This document shows positions 21,176 through 31,423 of a DNA stretch of 64,000 bases, piece by piece. The translations under genes and the position numbers were made by a program. Source of the stretch: Adenophora triphylla var. japonica (taxonomy: Eukaryota > Streptophyta > Magnoliopsida > Asterales > Campanulaceae); NCBI GenBank assembly GCA_022495995.1, contig JAFEMH010004869.1, positions 118,501 through 182,500 of the forward strand, read 5' to 3'. Every line of letters starts with the position of its first letter. The stretch's first letter is position 1. Below the pieces are notes generated by a model. It did not search any database. It had not been told where the DNA came from and worked only from the letters and a program-made list of their open reading frames with translations.

Positions 21176-21830
21176 GACAAAAAAAAATTCATAAAATTAT
21201 AAATACAAATCAGCTTGACAATTACCGTTTGAGTATTTAATTAATGATTAATTAATGAATAATAGGGTCACATTTATAACATCCAATATTACTTAATACT
21301 AGGGGCCACAAAAATTTTGTGGAATCGGTACCAGTAGAATCGAATCAGATCAATAAAAATCGAATCGAAAAAATAGTATTGGTCTGGTTCTGGTTTCAAA
21401 TTTTTATGGAACTGATTATTTTGTCTGATCCTGATTTTGAAAAAAATATACGCAATCCTGAACCAGAACCGAACCGAACCGAATATATATATACACACCT
21501 AGACGTGTCCATTTTATAAACCGGACCGGCCAACCGGGCGGATTTCAACCGGTCAAAACCGGTCAACGCCGGTTAACCGGAACCAGCTAACCGAAACTGG
21601 TAAATGGCCGGTTCGGTTAAGGTTTGGAATTTTGAAAAATCGGTCAATCGCCGGTTTTTGAGTTGCTCGGCCGAGTCATATGAGTTGCTCGGCCGAGCAT
21701 AACATTCCAGTGTGTTAATTTTCAATAACGGTCATGCTCGCCCGAGTCATATGAGTTACTCGGCCGAGCAGAATGCCAGAACTCATTCCAACGGCTACTT
21801 TTTCAAACTAGCCGTTATGTTCGTCACCCC

Positions 21831-21967
21831 CACCACCATCACCACCACTACTACTACCACTACTACTACTACCACCACCACTACTACCGCTACTACTACC
21901 AGTTCTACCAATACCACTACTACCAGTCTACACCACCACCATCACCACCACCACCACTACTACTACC

Positions 21968-21999
<32 letters not shown>

Positions 22000-22205
22000 C
22001 ACCACCACCACTACTACCACTACTACTACTATCACCACCACTACTATTGCTACTACTACCACTCCTACCAATAGCAATACCACTTCTACGAGTCTACACC
22101 ACCACCATCACCATCACCACCACCACCACTACTACCGCTACCACTACCACTCCTACTACTACCACTCCTACCAATATCACTACTACCAGTATACACCACC
22201 ACCAT
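21831..22205. repeat. trinucleotide (CAC/TAC)n array, left part
   Basis: Long runs of ACC and ACT triplets, which translate as poly-Thr, poly-His or poly-Tyr and explain the apparent open frames here. The array continues at 23919-24189 beyond the inserted LTR, so it was one tract before that insertion. Confidence 0.9.
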
Positions 22206-23914
22206 TGTTGGGTTTCGAGGGTTCATGCGCAGCGGAATAATGCAAATTAACTCGAAATCCCGGAGCCTAGGATCCGTTTTAGATGATTAATTAAGAAGTA
22301 TGAAATAGAATTACCAACCTTGTGTGCTTTTGTCGTTGATAAACGCATTCCAACTCCAGATTGATGAACTAGTGAATCCTCGATGAACGATTCTTGAATC
22401 ACGAACGTTAGATCTTGATTGGCGAAGATCCTCTATGTGTATCCACGCGTTGAACGAACCCTATAACAATTCTAGGTGGATTGCTAGATCCTTCTATTGA
22501 AACTCCTTTCAATCTATGAAGTATTATGAAATTGGTGTGATTTGATTCTCAATTCTCAATTGAGAAATCACAATTTTGTGTTTCTCTAAGCTCAAAATCG
22601 TGGGTTGGCTGCTAGGGCTGAAGGGGGATAGTATTTATACTTTATAAATATTATTCCCTAATTAAAAACCCTAATTAAAACGGTTTCAAAGACAAGCCTG
22701 GTCATGGGCGGTCGCCCACCCAGGCATGGGCGGTCGCCCATGAGTACAGTGCTTAATCCCCTTATTCGAAATCCCACATGGGCGGTCGCCCACATGGGCA
22801 TGGGCGGTCGCCCATCTGTACAGTCTCCAATGCACAGTTTTCGAATAACGATGAGTGGTTGCCCATACCTTTTGAGCGGTCGCCCAAGTCAACAATTGAC
22901 TTGTGGGCGGTCGTCCATCAGCCCAGATTCCATAATTTCCATTTTGACAATTCGTTCGATGCGTGTGACCCCATATGACTATATTATGTTGGCAATGAGT
23001 TCGATCGCATCGATCCTCATAAGACATGAGCGAACTCTAGCAAGTCATCATGCCTACCCAAATAATTAAGTTCGATTTCCTATATAGAACATATCACAAT
23101 CCCATTTTCACACGATGTTATATTGAACATGAGTCATGGTCCAAGTCAACTCATATTGTTCAATGCTTTCTCGTTACTAAGTAAATTGATCAATCGAATG
23201 ATATTAATCACATTAATTCATTCGATACGGCCATGTACATCATCAATCTTACTTACGAGCTGGCCTAGCAAACATCTCTCTTTACGAGGGACAAATTTCC
23301 ATCTTGACTTATCATTCTTCCCAACAAGAATCATATCATGCCAATAATAGCCCTTATTGTTATCCGGTTAAAGACAACGTTAAACTATATCAAACATAAC
23401 ATTCATCGAGTGGAAGACGATAATAATCTCAGGTCAAAGGATATCAATGATATAACTATATGAGATTTAATTATGACATATTCTTCCCAACAAGAATCAT
23501 ATCATGCCAATAATAGCCCTTATTGTTATCCGGTTAAAGACAACGTTAAACTATATCAAACATAACATTCATCGAGTGGAAGACGATAATAATCTCAGGT
23601 CAAAGGATATCAATGATATAACTATATGAGATTTAATTATGACATTCGACCATGACATAAATCTCATAATGGGTCAAGTCCAGTACCTTGTTCTCTAACA
23701 AGTACCCATGAATCTAATGTGCGTCTCCCGTGCATATAATCATCACATGATTATCCATCAGACTTCATACTAGTGCTTCATAAGTACTAGGGACACGATT
23801 ATTAAAGTAAACATGCAAACATATATAATAATCAAAGTAATAATCTCATATATAAATGAATAATGACATTACATATAAGCCTATCTCTATAGGCCTAGGG
23901 CACTAACACCTACA
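22206..23914. mobile_element. Copia-type solo LTR, 1.7 kb
   Basis: Begins TGTTGGGTTTCGAGG and ends AACACCTACA (TG...CA), flanked by a 5-bp duplication ACCAT (22201-22205, 23915-23919). The interior has no gag or pol. The GCGCAGCGGAATAA motif near the start is also found in the LTRs at 14804 and 17002. It contains several GGGCGGTCGCCCA palindromes (22700-22920) and a 166-bp tandem duplication. A single LTR with a target duplication is the usual product of LTR-LTR recombination. Confidence 0.75.
23314..23645. repeat. 166-bp tandem duplication inside the LTR
   Basis: The segment ATTCTTCCCAACAAGAATC...ATTATGACAT at 23314-23479 is followed at 23480-23645 by a copy that I read as identical. A recent replication or recombination slip. 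Confidence 0.9.
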
Positions 23915-23918
23915 ACCA

Positions 23919-24189
23919 TCACCACCACCACTCCTACTACTACCACCACCACTACTACCGCTACCACTACCACTACCACTCCTACCACTACCACTACTAC
24001 CAGTCTACACCATCACCATTCACCACCACCACCACTACTATTACCACTACTACTACTACCACCACCACTACTATCGCTACTGTCACTACTACTACCACTC
24101 CTACCACCACCACTCCTACCAATACCACTAGGTCCACTACTACCGCCTACCACCACCACCATCACCACCACCACTCCTACCAATACCCT
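23919..24189. repeat. trinucleotide (CAC/TAC)n array, right part
   Basis: Continuation of the array at 21831-22205, cut by the LTR. It ends at CCTACCAATACCC before ordinary AT-rich DNA. Confidence 0.9.
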
Positions 24190-24604
24190 TTTTGTAATTT
24201 TATTTTAATTAATAAAATTTAAGGGTACCGTCCCTTTGTTCTTTTATATACTTTCGTTTCTTTTTAAAAAGTTAAGTTTTATTTCTTTCAAATTCATAAC
24301 TTTTTTATAAACCTTTTTTTCAAAAAATGTATCTAGTAAACTTAAGTCTAAAAGAGTCTTATTTATCCCAAAAAAAAAAAAAAAGAAAAAAATTAAAAGT
24401 TAACTTTAAAAAAAAAAAAAAAACGTTAAGTTTTATTTCTTAAAAAATTCATAACTTTTTTTATAAACCTTTTTGCAAAAAATGTATGTAGAAAACTTAA
24501 GTCTAAAATAGTCTTATTTATCCAAAAAAAAAATTAATTTTTTTTTTAATATACTATATACAAAGTTAACGAAAACTGTTAAAAAATTAACTGAAAAATG
24601 ATAT

Positions 24605-24835
24605 GCGGCCGAGCACTACTATATGACTCGGCCGAGCAACCCTCAACCCCTAAACCCTAAAAGGGTTGCTCGACCGAGCAACATCAAAGACACGGCCGAG
24701 CAACCCTCAAACCCTAAACCCTAAAAGGGTATGCTCGACCGAGCAACACCAAAGACTCGGCCGAGCAACCCCAGCCCCTAAACCCTAAAAGGGTATGCTC
24801 GACCGAGCAACACCTAAGATTCGACCGAGCAGAAA
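24605..24835. repeat. 64-65 bp minisatellite with telomere-like motifs
   Basis: Units start at 24625, 24689, 24754 and 24818. Each holds CTCGGCCGAGCA, then CCCTAAACCCTAAAAGGG, then TGCTCGACCGAGCA. The plant telomere unit CCCTAAA thus appears twice per repeat, flanked by inverted CGGCCGAGC motifs. Related CTCGGCCGAG palindromes occur at the other end of the same hAT (21665-21770). Confidence 0.85.
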
Positions 24836-25252
24836 AACCAGATAAACCGCCGATTAACCGGATAACCGTTAAAACCGTAAACGGCCTAAACCGTAATCGG
24901 TTTAGCCGGTTATCCGGTTCGGTTCCGATTGAGGATTTTGAGGCTTAAAATTGCTGATTTTTAACCGGCTAACCGGCGGTTTAGTGAACCGGCCACGTCT
25001 ATACACACCTGTAAACAAGCTGTTAAAGACCCCAATTGGACTCTAGGTAATTTGTTTCTACTTTGCAATCTTTAAAATTTTGGACTCCAAACCCAATTAC
25101 CCGCCCGTTTCTCTCGATTTTATTATTGTAATTTGGTTCTTAAATATGTTTGCTTGTAGACAGTCATATACTTCATCCATCCCGAAATATTATTCAGCAA
25201 TTTGGTTCTTAAATATGCTTGCTTGTAGATTTTGTTATTGTAAAAAATTATA

Positions 25253-25598
25253 CTCCCTCAGTCTCGGCTCAAATGTCCCAAATTTTTTTTTGGACGTCCC
25301 ATTTAAAATGTCTTAACTCAAAAAAGAAAAGTTTTTTATTACTTTTTTATTTGTGGGACCCACTTGTCATACTCATAATAAATATCCACTAACTATTCCC
25401 TACCCCACTAACTATTCTCCACTCATTCTCGCTCTTCCTCACAACCACTCATTATTCCCCTTTCTTAATTTACGTGCTTCAACATGAATGTAACAACCTT
25501 AGCGGAACGGAGGGAGTACACTTTTTACATTATATATATTTATTCCTTAATTCTCATGCCGAATTCATTTTGGGACATTTATCATGGGACAGAGGGAA
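25253..25598. mobile_element. chimeric Stowaway-like MITE
   Basis: The left end is CTCCCTCAGTCTCGGCTCAA and the outer right end GGGACAGAGGGAATA near 25598. An additional internal right end, GGAACGGAGGGAGTA, occurs at about 25504-25518. Sequence on either side matches the MITE at 8066-8351, so a piece of another MITE terminus appears built into this one. Confidence 0.65.
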
Positions 25599-25928
25599 TA
25601 TTATATTGTAATTTGTAGAATCGGACCGAAACCGGATCATTAGAATCAGATCGATGAGATCGGTCCTATAATGTAATGGTCTGATCCTTCCTGGTCCTAA
25701 ATTTTTACAGAATCGAAGTATTTGATTTGATTCTTATTTTCTAAAATTTTAACAAAAATCGATCCAATCCGGACTCAACACTATCCATTAGGTCCATTAC
25801 TGTAGTAAGCGCACATCTTTTAGATCCGAATAGATTCCGGGTTCAATCCAAAACCTTATCCCCCAAATTAACCCAAACCAATTTACCAAAGCGCCAACCC
25901 GCTGATCAAACCCTTCCTCCTCTCCAGT

Positions 25929-28580
25929 ATGCAGGCGACTCGTCGTCTCCGATCCCTGTTCAAAACCCTAACTTCTTATTCATCTCAACTTCAAATACTC
26001 CGTCCTTTCTCATCGTCCGCCGTCGCCAGCCGTCGAGACTGGGGCTTCTACGCCGACGACACTGACAGTAAAGAGAGTGCCGTCAAGTTCCAGCGTCCCT
26101 CCACAATTGGATGGGAAACGAAGTTGTATAACACGGCCAAGTTCATTGGAACTGTGTGTTATCCTCCCAAAATAATGAACTCAAGGAAAGGCAGATTCGG
26201 TGTCTACACTATGCTCAAGGTCAATTGCTCCCGCGACTTCAATCGCTGTTTCAGGTGAGGGAAACGAGTTCCTATATAATCATCACTATGATCATTAATT
26301 GAGGTGGCTACAAAATAATTTATGCTTAATTTTTGTGTTAATAACTTGTTTGGAGAACAGGCAATTAGTTTGCCTTTTGTTCTCGGTTGAATAGAAAATA
26401 TTTTCATGATTATGACTCACCGTTTTAGTCGAAATGCGATACATATCCGCCTCCTCAATCATTTTGTCGGTTCGGACAAGCCGGATTTATTTTTCTGCAA
26501 TCTTCTGTGAAGTTGGATATCTGCTTTGTTTGCAGCAACTATTGGCTGTGAAGGAGTTTATACGAGTGCAGATTGCACCGCTTCACTACTCTTGATATTC
26601 CGTGGCATGGTTATATCCATTTGGAATTCTCGTATTATTTTTTCTTGTTCTTCAGATAACTAGGCAAACTTGATTTACAATTTTCAACAGAATTTTATTA
26701 CACATTAACATATACTCATAGGCTGTTTTGTTTTTCCATCATATCCTTAATTCTGTAAAATGTTATGATATATTTTCTTACATTTACAATTTTTTAACAG
26801 GATTGTATTGCACATGTGGGATGAAATGGCAGAAGTATCTATCAAACATCTAAAGCCAAATGATTTTATCTATGTCTCAGGTCGTCTAGAATCTTACCAA
26901 AAAGCTGATAAGAATGGACAGCTCAAAACGAAGTACTCAGTTTGTAATCTTTCTTTTTTTTCTTTTTTTTCTGGCTATGACTTTTTCGTTCCTTTCCCCT
27001 TCAACCATAAACTTTATACTCATTGTTTGTTTATATATACTAAACCGCAACATTTCCCTGTTTATGTTTCGTTCTTCTTATCTGGTAAATTATGCCCTCA
27101 ATAAATATGAACTCTGTTGTTTTTTCTCATGCATTTATATTCTTTTGGTATTTAATTCTTAGAACTATTCACAGTTAGTTGACAATACCATTGTGAGTAT
27201 GCCATCGATACGGTGCTTCAAGTAAATTAGCATATTTGAGCTCTTTTGATATCAAGAATAATACCATTTAAATGCACTATATTTATAATTGTTGGCACTT
27301 GACTCATGAAAGTAATTATGCATGCAAAGAAAATTTGACATTGTGATGGTTCAGTCCATATAATGTGCAACTGCACATGTTTCCAAATTCTAACTTTAAA
27401 CAGTTTTTGGTTGAAGATTTTGCTGAATTCTGATCCAGTATTGCTAATAATTTTAAAGCCTCTCTATGTTTTATTTTCTGGATAGCCTTTTATATGTTCA
27501 TTCTTTTATTTTCTTTTTTGCTTATGTAGGTTCTTGTGAACGGCATAAACTATGTTGCACAACATGGAAAAGCAAGTAATTGCCTGAAAGATGAGCAATT
27601 TGAACCCAAAGGTATAAATCATATCTAGTAGGAAAGCATTCTCTCACGCTCCCCCCACCCATCCGACCTTGGAACAATGTGCTAAATGTTAGACTTTTGA
27701 TATAAAATAGTGAAATTAAGAATCTTTTGTAAAACATTTTGAGTGTTATTCTACTGTTCAGAACAAACATGCATATTTGAGCTTACGCATGTGGATCTGG
27801 TCCAGTCATTCTCCTTTTGCTGTCTGATTGGCATCCCATCCTTGTCTTCTTGTCATTGTGATATTCAGTACAATCAGATAAACACTAATTATGCATTTTA
27901 GCCCTTTTTTTTTTTTTTTTTTTTTTATCATTTTGTATCCTATACTGAGTGTGTTTGTGTGTGTGTACGTATATATACTCAATCCAATAGCATACAGAGT
28001 GATAAAGATTGGTTCCAGTCGTTTGAAAGTTAAAAATATTTTTTGAGTATTAGCAGGCTGCAGGAGAGCCTCGTTTTTTCGGTTATTATCAAATTCGGTG
28101 GGATCAATTATCTTCTAGTTTTTAAAATTCTAGAGTCTAGATTCTTATTGCCATATTAATTGATCCTGCGCAACTTTTGTTTAACTTTTCTTCTATGCGT
28201 TTTGCAGTTGTTTCCATATTGTGCTTATCATTGTTTTGCTTCATCTTGTAGACCCGAAAGAGTCTTTTTTGGAAAAACGTAGAAACCGTCTTAACTTGTG
28301 GCAAGCATTCTTTGCCAACCCATTTGAGTGGTGGGATAGTCGAAAATGTAAGCGTAGCCCAAGAAGTCCTGATTTTAAACACAAGAGTACTGGCCTAGCT
28401 CTCTGGCTTGATACCCACAATGATCCTCCATGGATTGGGAAACAACTCCAACTGCATGACTCTAGAATGGTTCAAAATTTATGTAGCACGACAAGGACAG
28501 GACCAATTGATCGGCCGAGCATGGTCAAGCCACGGCCGAGCATGGCCAAACAGAAACTATCCGCCCAGGCTTCAAGGTGA
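25929..28580 (+). CDS. OSB: organellar single-stranded DNA-binding protein (OSB, PDF-motif family), copy A
   Basis: Four exons fit by splice sites and frame: 25929-26254, 26801-26939, 27530-27611, 28252-28580 (291 residues). The N-terminus is rich in Arg and Ser with few acids, as in an organelle transit peptide. Residues ~60-180 form an SSB-like OB-fold region with HLKPNDFIYVSGRLESYQKA. Exon 4 begins DPKES and holds the plant-specific PDF motif: LWQAFFANPFEWWD, SRKCK, PDFKHKSTGLALWL and DPPWIGKQL. OSB proteins bind single-stranded DNA in mitochondria or plastids and, in Arabidopsis, restrain mitochondrial recombination. Compared with copy B, the last residues are replaced: an LTR-like insert enters at 28479 and supplies a new ~34-residue tail and stop. 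The PDF motif is intact, so function is possible. The start lacks the 12 extra codons available in copy B. Confidence 0.85.
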
Positions 28581-28986
28581 CTTTTGTTTCATTATTAGTT
28601 TGTTTTATTTAGGACTCGTCTTGTATTATTATCGTTATTATTTATTTTAGTATTTTCAGACGGTGGGTATTTTAGTATATAGGGTTTTAAATAAGCCAGT
28701 AGATATCTTTTCCTTTATTTATTAGGTTTTCATTATTTCTTTTCCTTTATTAATTTGGAGTTGGAAGTATAAATAGATTGCTAGGGATTTTGTAATAGGA
28801 GATCTTTTTCATCAATTAATTTCTTTGCTAGTTTGCAAAATCCTACACATTATGTGTTTATCTAAGTCATTAATTTGGTTTGCAGAATAATCTTTTAGGA
28901 GATTATTGTTTTAAGGAACTGCGATTCCTTGCAGAAGAATTGGTTTAGGCCATTCTTGTTTATCTATTTCGCTGCGTTTTACATCA
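28479..28986. mobile_element. LTR-like 508-bp insert in the last exon of OSB copy A
   Basis: Copy B reads CTCAAAATGGCTCAGCAGG; copy A reads TTCAAAATTTATGTAGC ... ACATCAAAAATGACTCATC. AAAAT is therefore duplicated at 28474-28478 and 28987-28991, and 508 bp is inserted. Inside are a TATAAATAG box near 28769 and TGTAG...TTTTACA near the ends, as in a solo LTR. It shares CGGCCGAGCATGG with the hAT's minisatellite. The termini are not clean TG/CA, so the class is tentative. Confidence 0.6.
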
Positions 28987-29055
28987 AAAATGACTCATCA
29001 GGAAGTGCAAACAATGCTTCAAATGTCTCTGCCTTGGTGTATGATGACTTGTAAG

Positions 29056-30048
29056 GATCAATTTCTCAAATAATCCTTTTTTACTTTTTTATTTACCAAA
29101 ATAACTCACTGTTCAAACTATTGCCCAGAATGTCCATTTTTTTGAAAATCGCTACACCGTGTAGCGAGTTTGATTAGGGTTTTTGAAACTCGCTACACCG
29201 TGTAGCGAGTTTAGGGTAATTAAGTTTGGCCGTTTGAAAATTAATTAGGGCGTTTAATTAATCTAAACTCGCTACACTACGGTAGCGAATTTTGACAAAT
29301 CATAATCAAACTCGCTACACGGTGTAGCGAGTTTGACGTGGATCCGAATTCTTTTTTTTAATTCTTCTCTTCTCTTCCTTCTTTCTTTCTTTCTATATAT
29401 TATATATATATATATATTATTTATATATATATATTATTTATATATATATAAAATAATAAATTAGAAAGAGGAAGTCCCTTTAAAAGTCCTCTCACTAAGA
29501 GAGGTCCCAAACTCGCTACACGGTGTAGCGAGTTTAGATTATGATTTGTCAAAATTCGCTACACCGTGTAGCGAGTTTAGATTAATTAAACGCCCTAATT
29601 AATTTTCAAACGGCCAAACTTAATTACCCTAAACTCGCTACACGGTGTAGCGAGTTTCAAAAACCCTAATCAAACTCGCTACACGGTGTAGCGATTTTCA
29701 AAAAAATGGACATTCTGGGCAATAGTTTGAACAGTGAGTTAGTTTGAACAGTGAGGCATTTAATTAATCTAAACTCGCTACACCGTGTAGCGAGTTTAAT
29801 TAGGTTTGACCAAACTCGCTACACGGTGTAGCGAGTTTAGATTAATTAAATGCCCTAATTAATTTCCCAACGGCTAAACTTAATTACACTAAACTCGCTA
29901 CACGGTGTAGCGAGTTTTGACTGCACTAAGTCAAACTCGCTACACGGTGTAGCGATTTTCAAAAAAATGGTCATTCTGGGAAATAGTTTGAACAGTGAGT
30001 CATTTTGGTAAATAAAAAAGTAAAAAAGGATTATTTGAGAAATTTTTC
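29056..30048. mobile_element. MULE-like foldback element built of TCGCTACAC palindromes
   Basis: Long inverted ends share ATTTCTCAAATAATCC, then TTTTTTACTTTTTTATTTAC, then TCACTGTTCAAACTAT and GAAAATCGCTACACCG. It is flanked by a perfect 9-bp duplication, ACTTGTAAG, at 29047-29055 and 30049-30057. Copy B has one ACTTGTAAG and no insert at the matching place (34298-34306). The insertion lies at the OSB stop codon and moves the 3' UTR 1 kb away. A (TA)n core sits near 29396-29455, and the right arm is partly doubled. No transposase. Confidence 0.8.
29149..29960. repeat. twelve copies of the palindrome CTCGCTACACGGTGTAGCGAG
   Basis: Near-perfect copies of AACTCGCTACACSGTGTAGC followed by GAGTTT lie near 29149, 29191, 29265, 29310, 29511, 29552, 29632, 29672, 29771, 29813, 29891 and 29934. 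They are arranged as pairs mirrored about the (TA)n core. Each could form a small cruciform. Confidence 0.85.
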
Positions 30049-30680
30049 ACTTGTAAGATATCTGGGAGCTCCAATTGATGAGCCTAGATCGAACAGAGCT
30101 CAGTGCTCGGAAAGTGACAAATATGTGGTTGCTTTCGACCCTCAAGCTTTAATGTCTTTGGAACCCGTCGATTCTATATGGAGTGAAGGGAATGAAAGGA
30201 AGCATATTGTATACTGAATTTGGGCATTCCAACGTTCTAAGGTACCAGTTCCAATTCCATATATTTCAAAGACTTGATGGATTTTGTTCCGGGAGGGGAT
30301 ACACGGGTCTCGTTGCGGAGCATCACTTGTTCCTAATTTGGTACTCCCTCTGGCCAAAATGACTGATCTTTTAAAAAAAGAATTGGTCCTAAAATGAGAG
30401 TCATTTTTCAATGAGTTAGTAATTCGCCTTTGGCTGACAATCCTGCTCAATATGCACTTACAGTGACACCATGTGCATGTCAAAGTGTGTACATTTATAT
30501 GTATGCACTATGCAGAGACAAAAAAAATTCATAAAATTATAAATACAAATCAGCTTGACAATTACCGTTTGAATATTTAATTAATGATTAATTAATGTAT
30601 AATGGGGTCACATTTATAACATCCAATATTACTCAACACTATCCATTAGGACCATTACTGTAGTAAGCGCACGTCTTTTA

Positions 30681-31336
30681 GGGTCCGCTCCCGAGTGTTT
30701 CAGGGAGAGAAAGGGAAGGAAAGGAAAGGAAAAGAAAGGAAATAGAAGGAAATAAAATTCTCCCCCAGGTGAGTTATGAGGGAAAGGAAAGAAAAAAAAT
30801 GTAAAATTATAGTTATAACCTTAATAAAATAAAAGATGAGTACTCTCTCCTCCCACGTAACTAGTGTGGATTTATTTCCATTTTGATTCGTCCCACATCA
30901 ATGTGGACTGTCAAAAATGGAAACAAATATTCACTATTCCACCCACTTATTCTCTTTCCTACTTCACTTTTACATTCACAACATTCTCTCTTCTAACTAT
31001 TCCTTTCACTCATTCTCTTTCCTATTTAATTTTTCATACTCACAAACACCTTCTCCACCTATTTCTCTCTCCTACTTTTTCTTAATTCCCACACCCAAAA
31101 AGTAAATCCACAATTACGTTGGACGGAGGAAGTATTTATTTATGAGGGTAAAATACGAAAAATACTAAAAACTCCTTTGAATCATTTCATTTCCTTCCAT
31201 TTTCTCCCACGTTCGGGAGGATTGGATAAAAGGAAAATGAGCCTCCATTTTCTTCCTAAAAAAAAACTCGGGAGCACCTACTCATTTCCTTTTCCTTTCT
31301 TCCCTTTACTTCCAAAATAAAACTCGGGAGCATACC
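30681..31336. mobile_element. PIF/Harbinger-like MITE with a nested Stowaway MITE
   Basis: The ends GGGTCCGCTCCCGAGT and ACTCGGGAGCATACC are inverted. TTA flanks both (30678-30680 and 31337-31339). Unit A reads CTTTTAGATCCGAATAG without the insert. The interior is purine-rich (GGGAAGGAAAGG) on the left and pyrimidine-rich on the right, so it can fold on itself. Confidence 0.7.
30843..31132. mobile_element. Stowaway-like MITE
   Basis: CTCTCTCCTCCCACGTAACT to CGTTGGACGGAGGAAG, TA on both sides. It lies inside the PIF-like element, so it arrived later. Confidence 0.75.
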
Positions 31337-31423
31337 TTAGATCCGAATAGATTCCGGGTTCAATCCAAAACCTTAACCCCCAAATTAACCCAAACCAATT
31401 TACCAAAAGCGCCAACCCGCTGG

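Larger units (their letters stand above)
21500..25001. mobile_element. hAT-type element, non-autonomous
   Basis: The ends are TAGACGTGTCC and the inverted GGCCACGTCTA. A perfect 8-bp target duplication, TACACACC, lies at 21492-21499 and 25002-25009, the hAT signature. Subterminal regions are dense in AACCGG/CCGGTT motifs (21520-21660, 24840-24990), typical transposase-binding repeats. No transposase is present. The interior is a trinucleotide array split by a Copia-type LTR, plus a 64-bp minisatellite. Confidence 0.8.
21301..25772. mobile_element. outer element inserted upstream of OSB copy A
   Basis: Unit B reads AATATTACTCAACACTATCC. In unit A these flanks are separated by 4.47 kb, with ACTTAATACT at 21291-21300 and ACTCAACACT at 25773-25782 on the two sides (a 10-bp match with two transitions, consistent with an aged 8-10 bp target duplication). 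Its outer parts are rich in AATCGGA and TCTGATCC motifs. The termini (AGGGGCCAC... and ...CAATCCGG) show little inverted symmetry, so I do not assign a family. It contains a hAT and a MITE. Confidence 0.6.
21176..30515. repeat. segmental duplication, OSB unit A
   Basis: The text beginning AAATTCATAAAATTATAAAT near 21185 is repeated near 30525. The OSB gene at 25.9-28.6 kb and its flanks are repeated at 31.3-34.8 kb. The unit-to-unit join near 30508-30520 (GCAGAGACAAAAAAAATTC) shares GACAAAAAAA with the left border, as in a tandem duplication sealed at microhomology. Unit A is longer because of later insertions at 21301-25772, 28479-28986 and 29056-30048. Confidence 0.8.

Noticed and set aside
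21712..22250. Thr/His/Tyr-rich proteins
   Set aside because: Translation of a CAC/TAC trinucleotide array inside a hAT element; no start context or conservation.
22686..23069. Overlapping 113- and 121-codon frames
   Set aside because: Caused by GGGCGGTCGCCCA palindromes within the Copia-type LTR, which read open on both strands.
29149..29960. CRISPR-like array of regularly repeated palindromes
   Set aside because: Plant nuclear DNA; repeats are mirrored, spacing is irregular, spacers are themselves repeated, and the whole is a transposon interior.
30343..30430. MITE starting TACTCCCTCTGGCC (also at 34592)
   Set aside because: The left end is MITE-like but no inverted right end follows, and it is present in both OSB units, so it is at best an ancient fragment.
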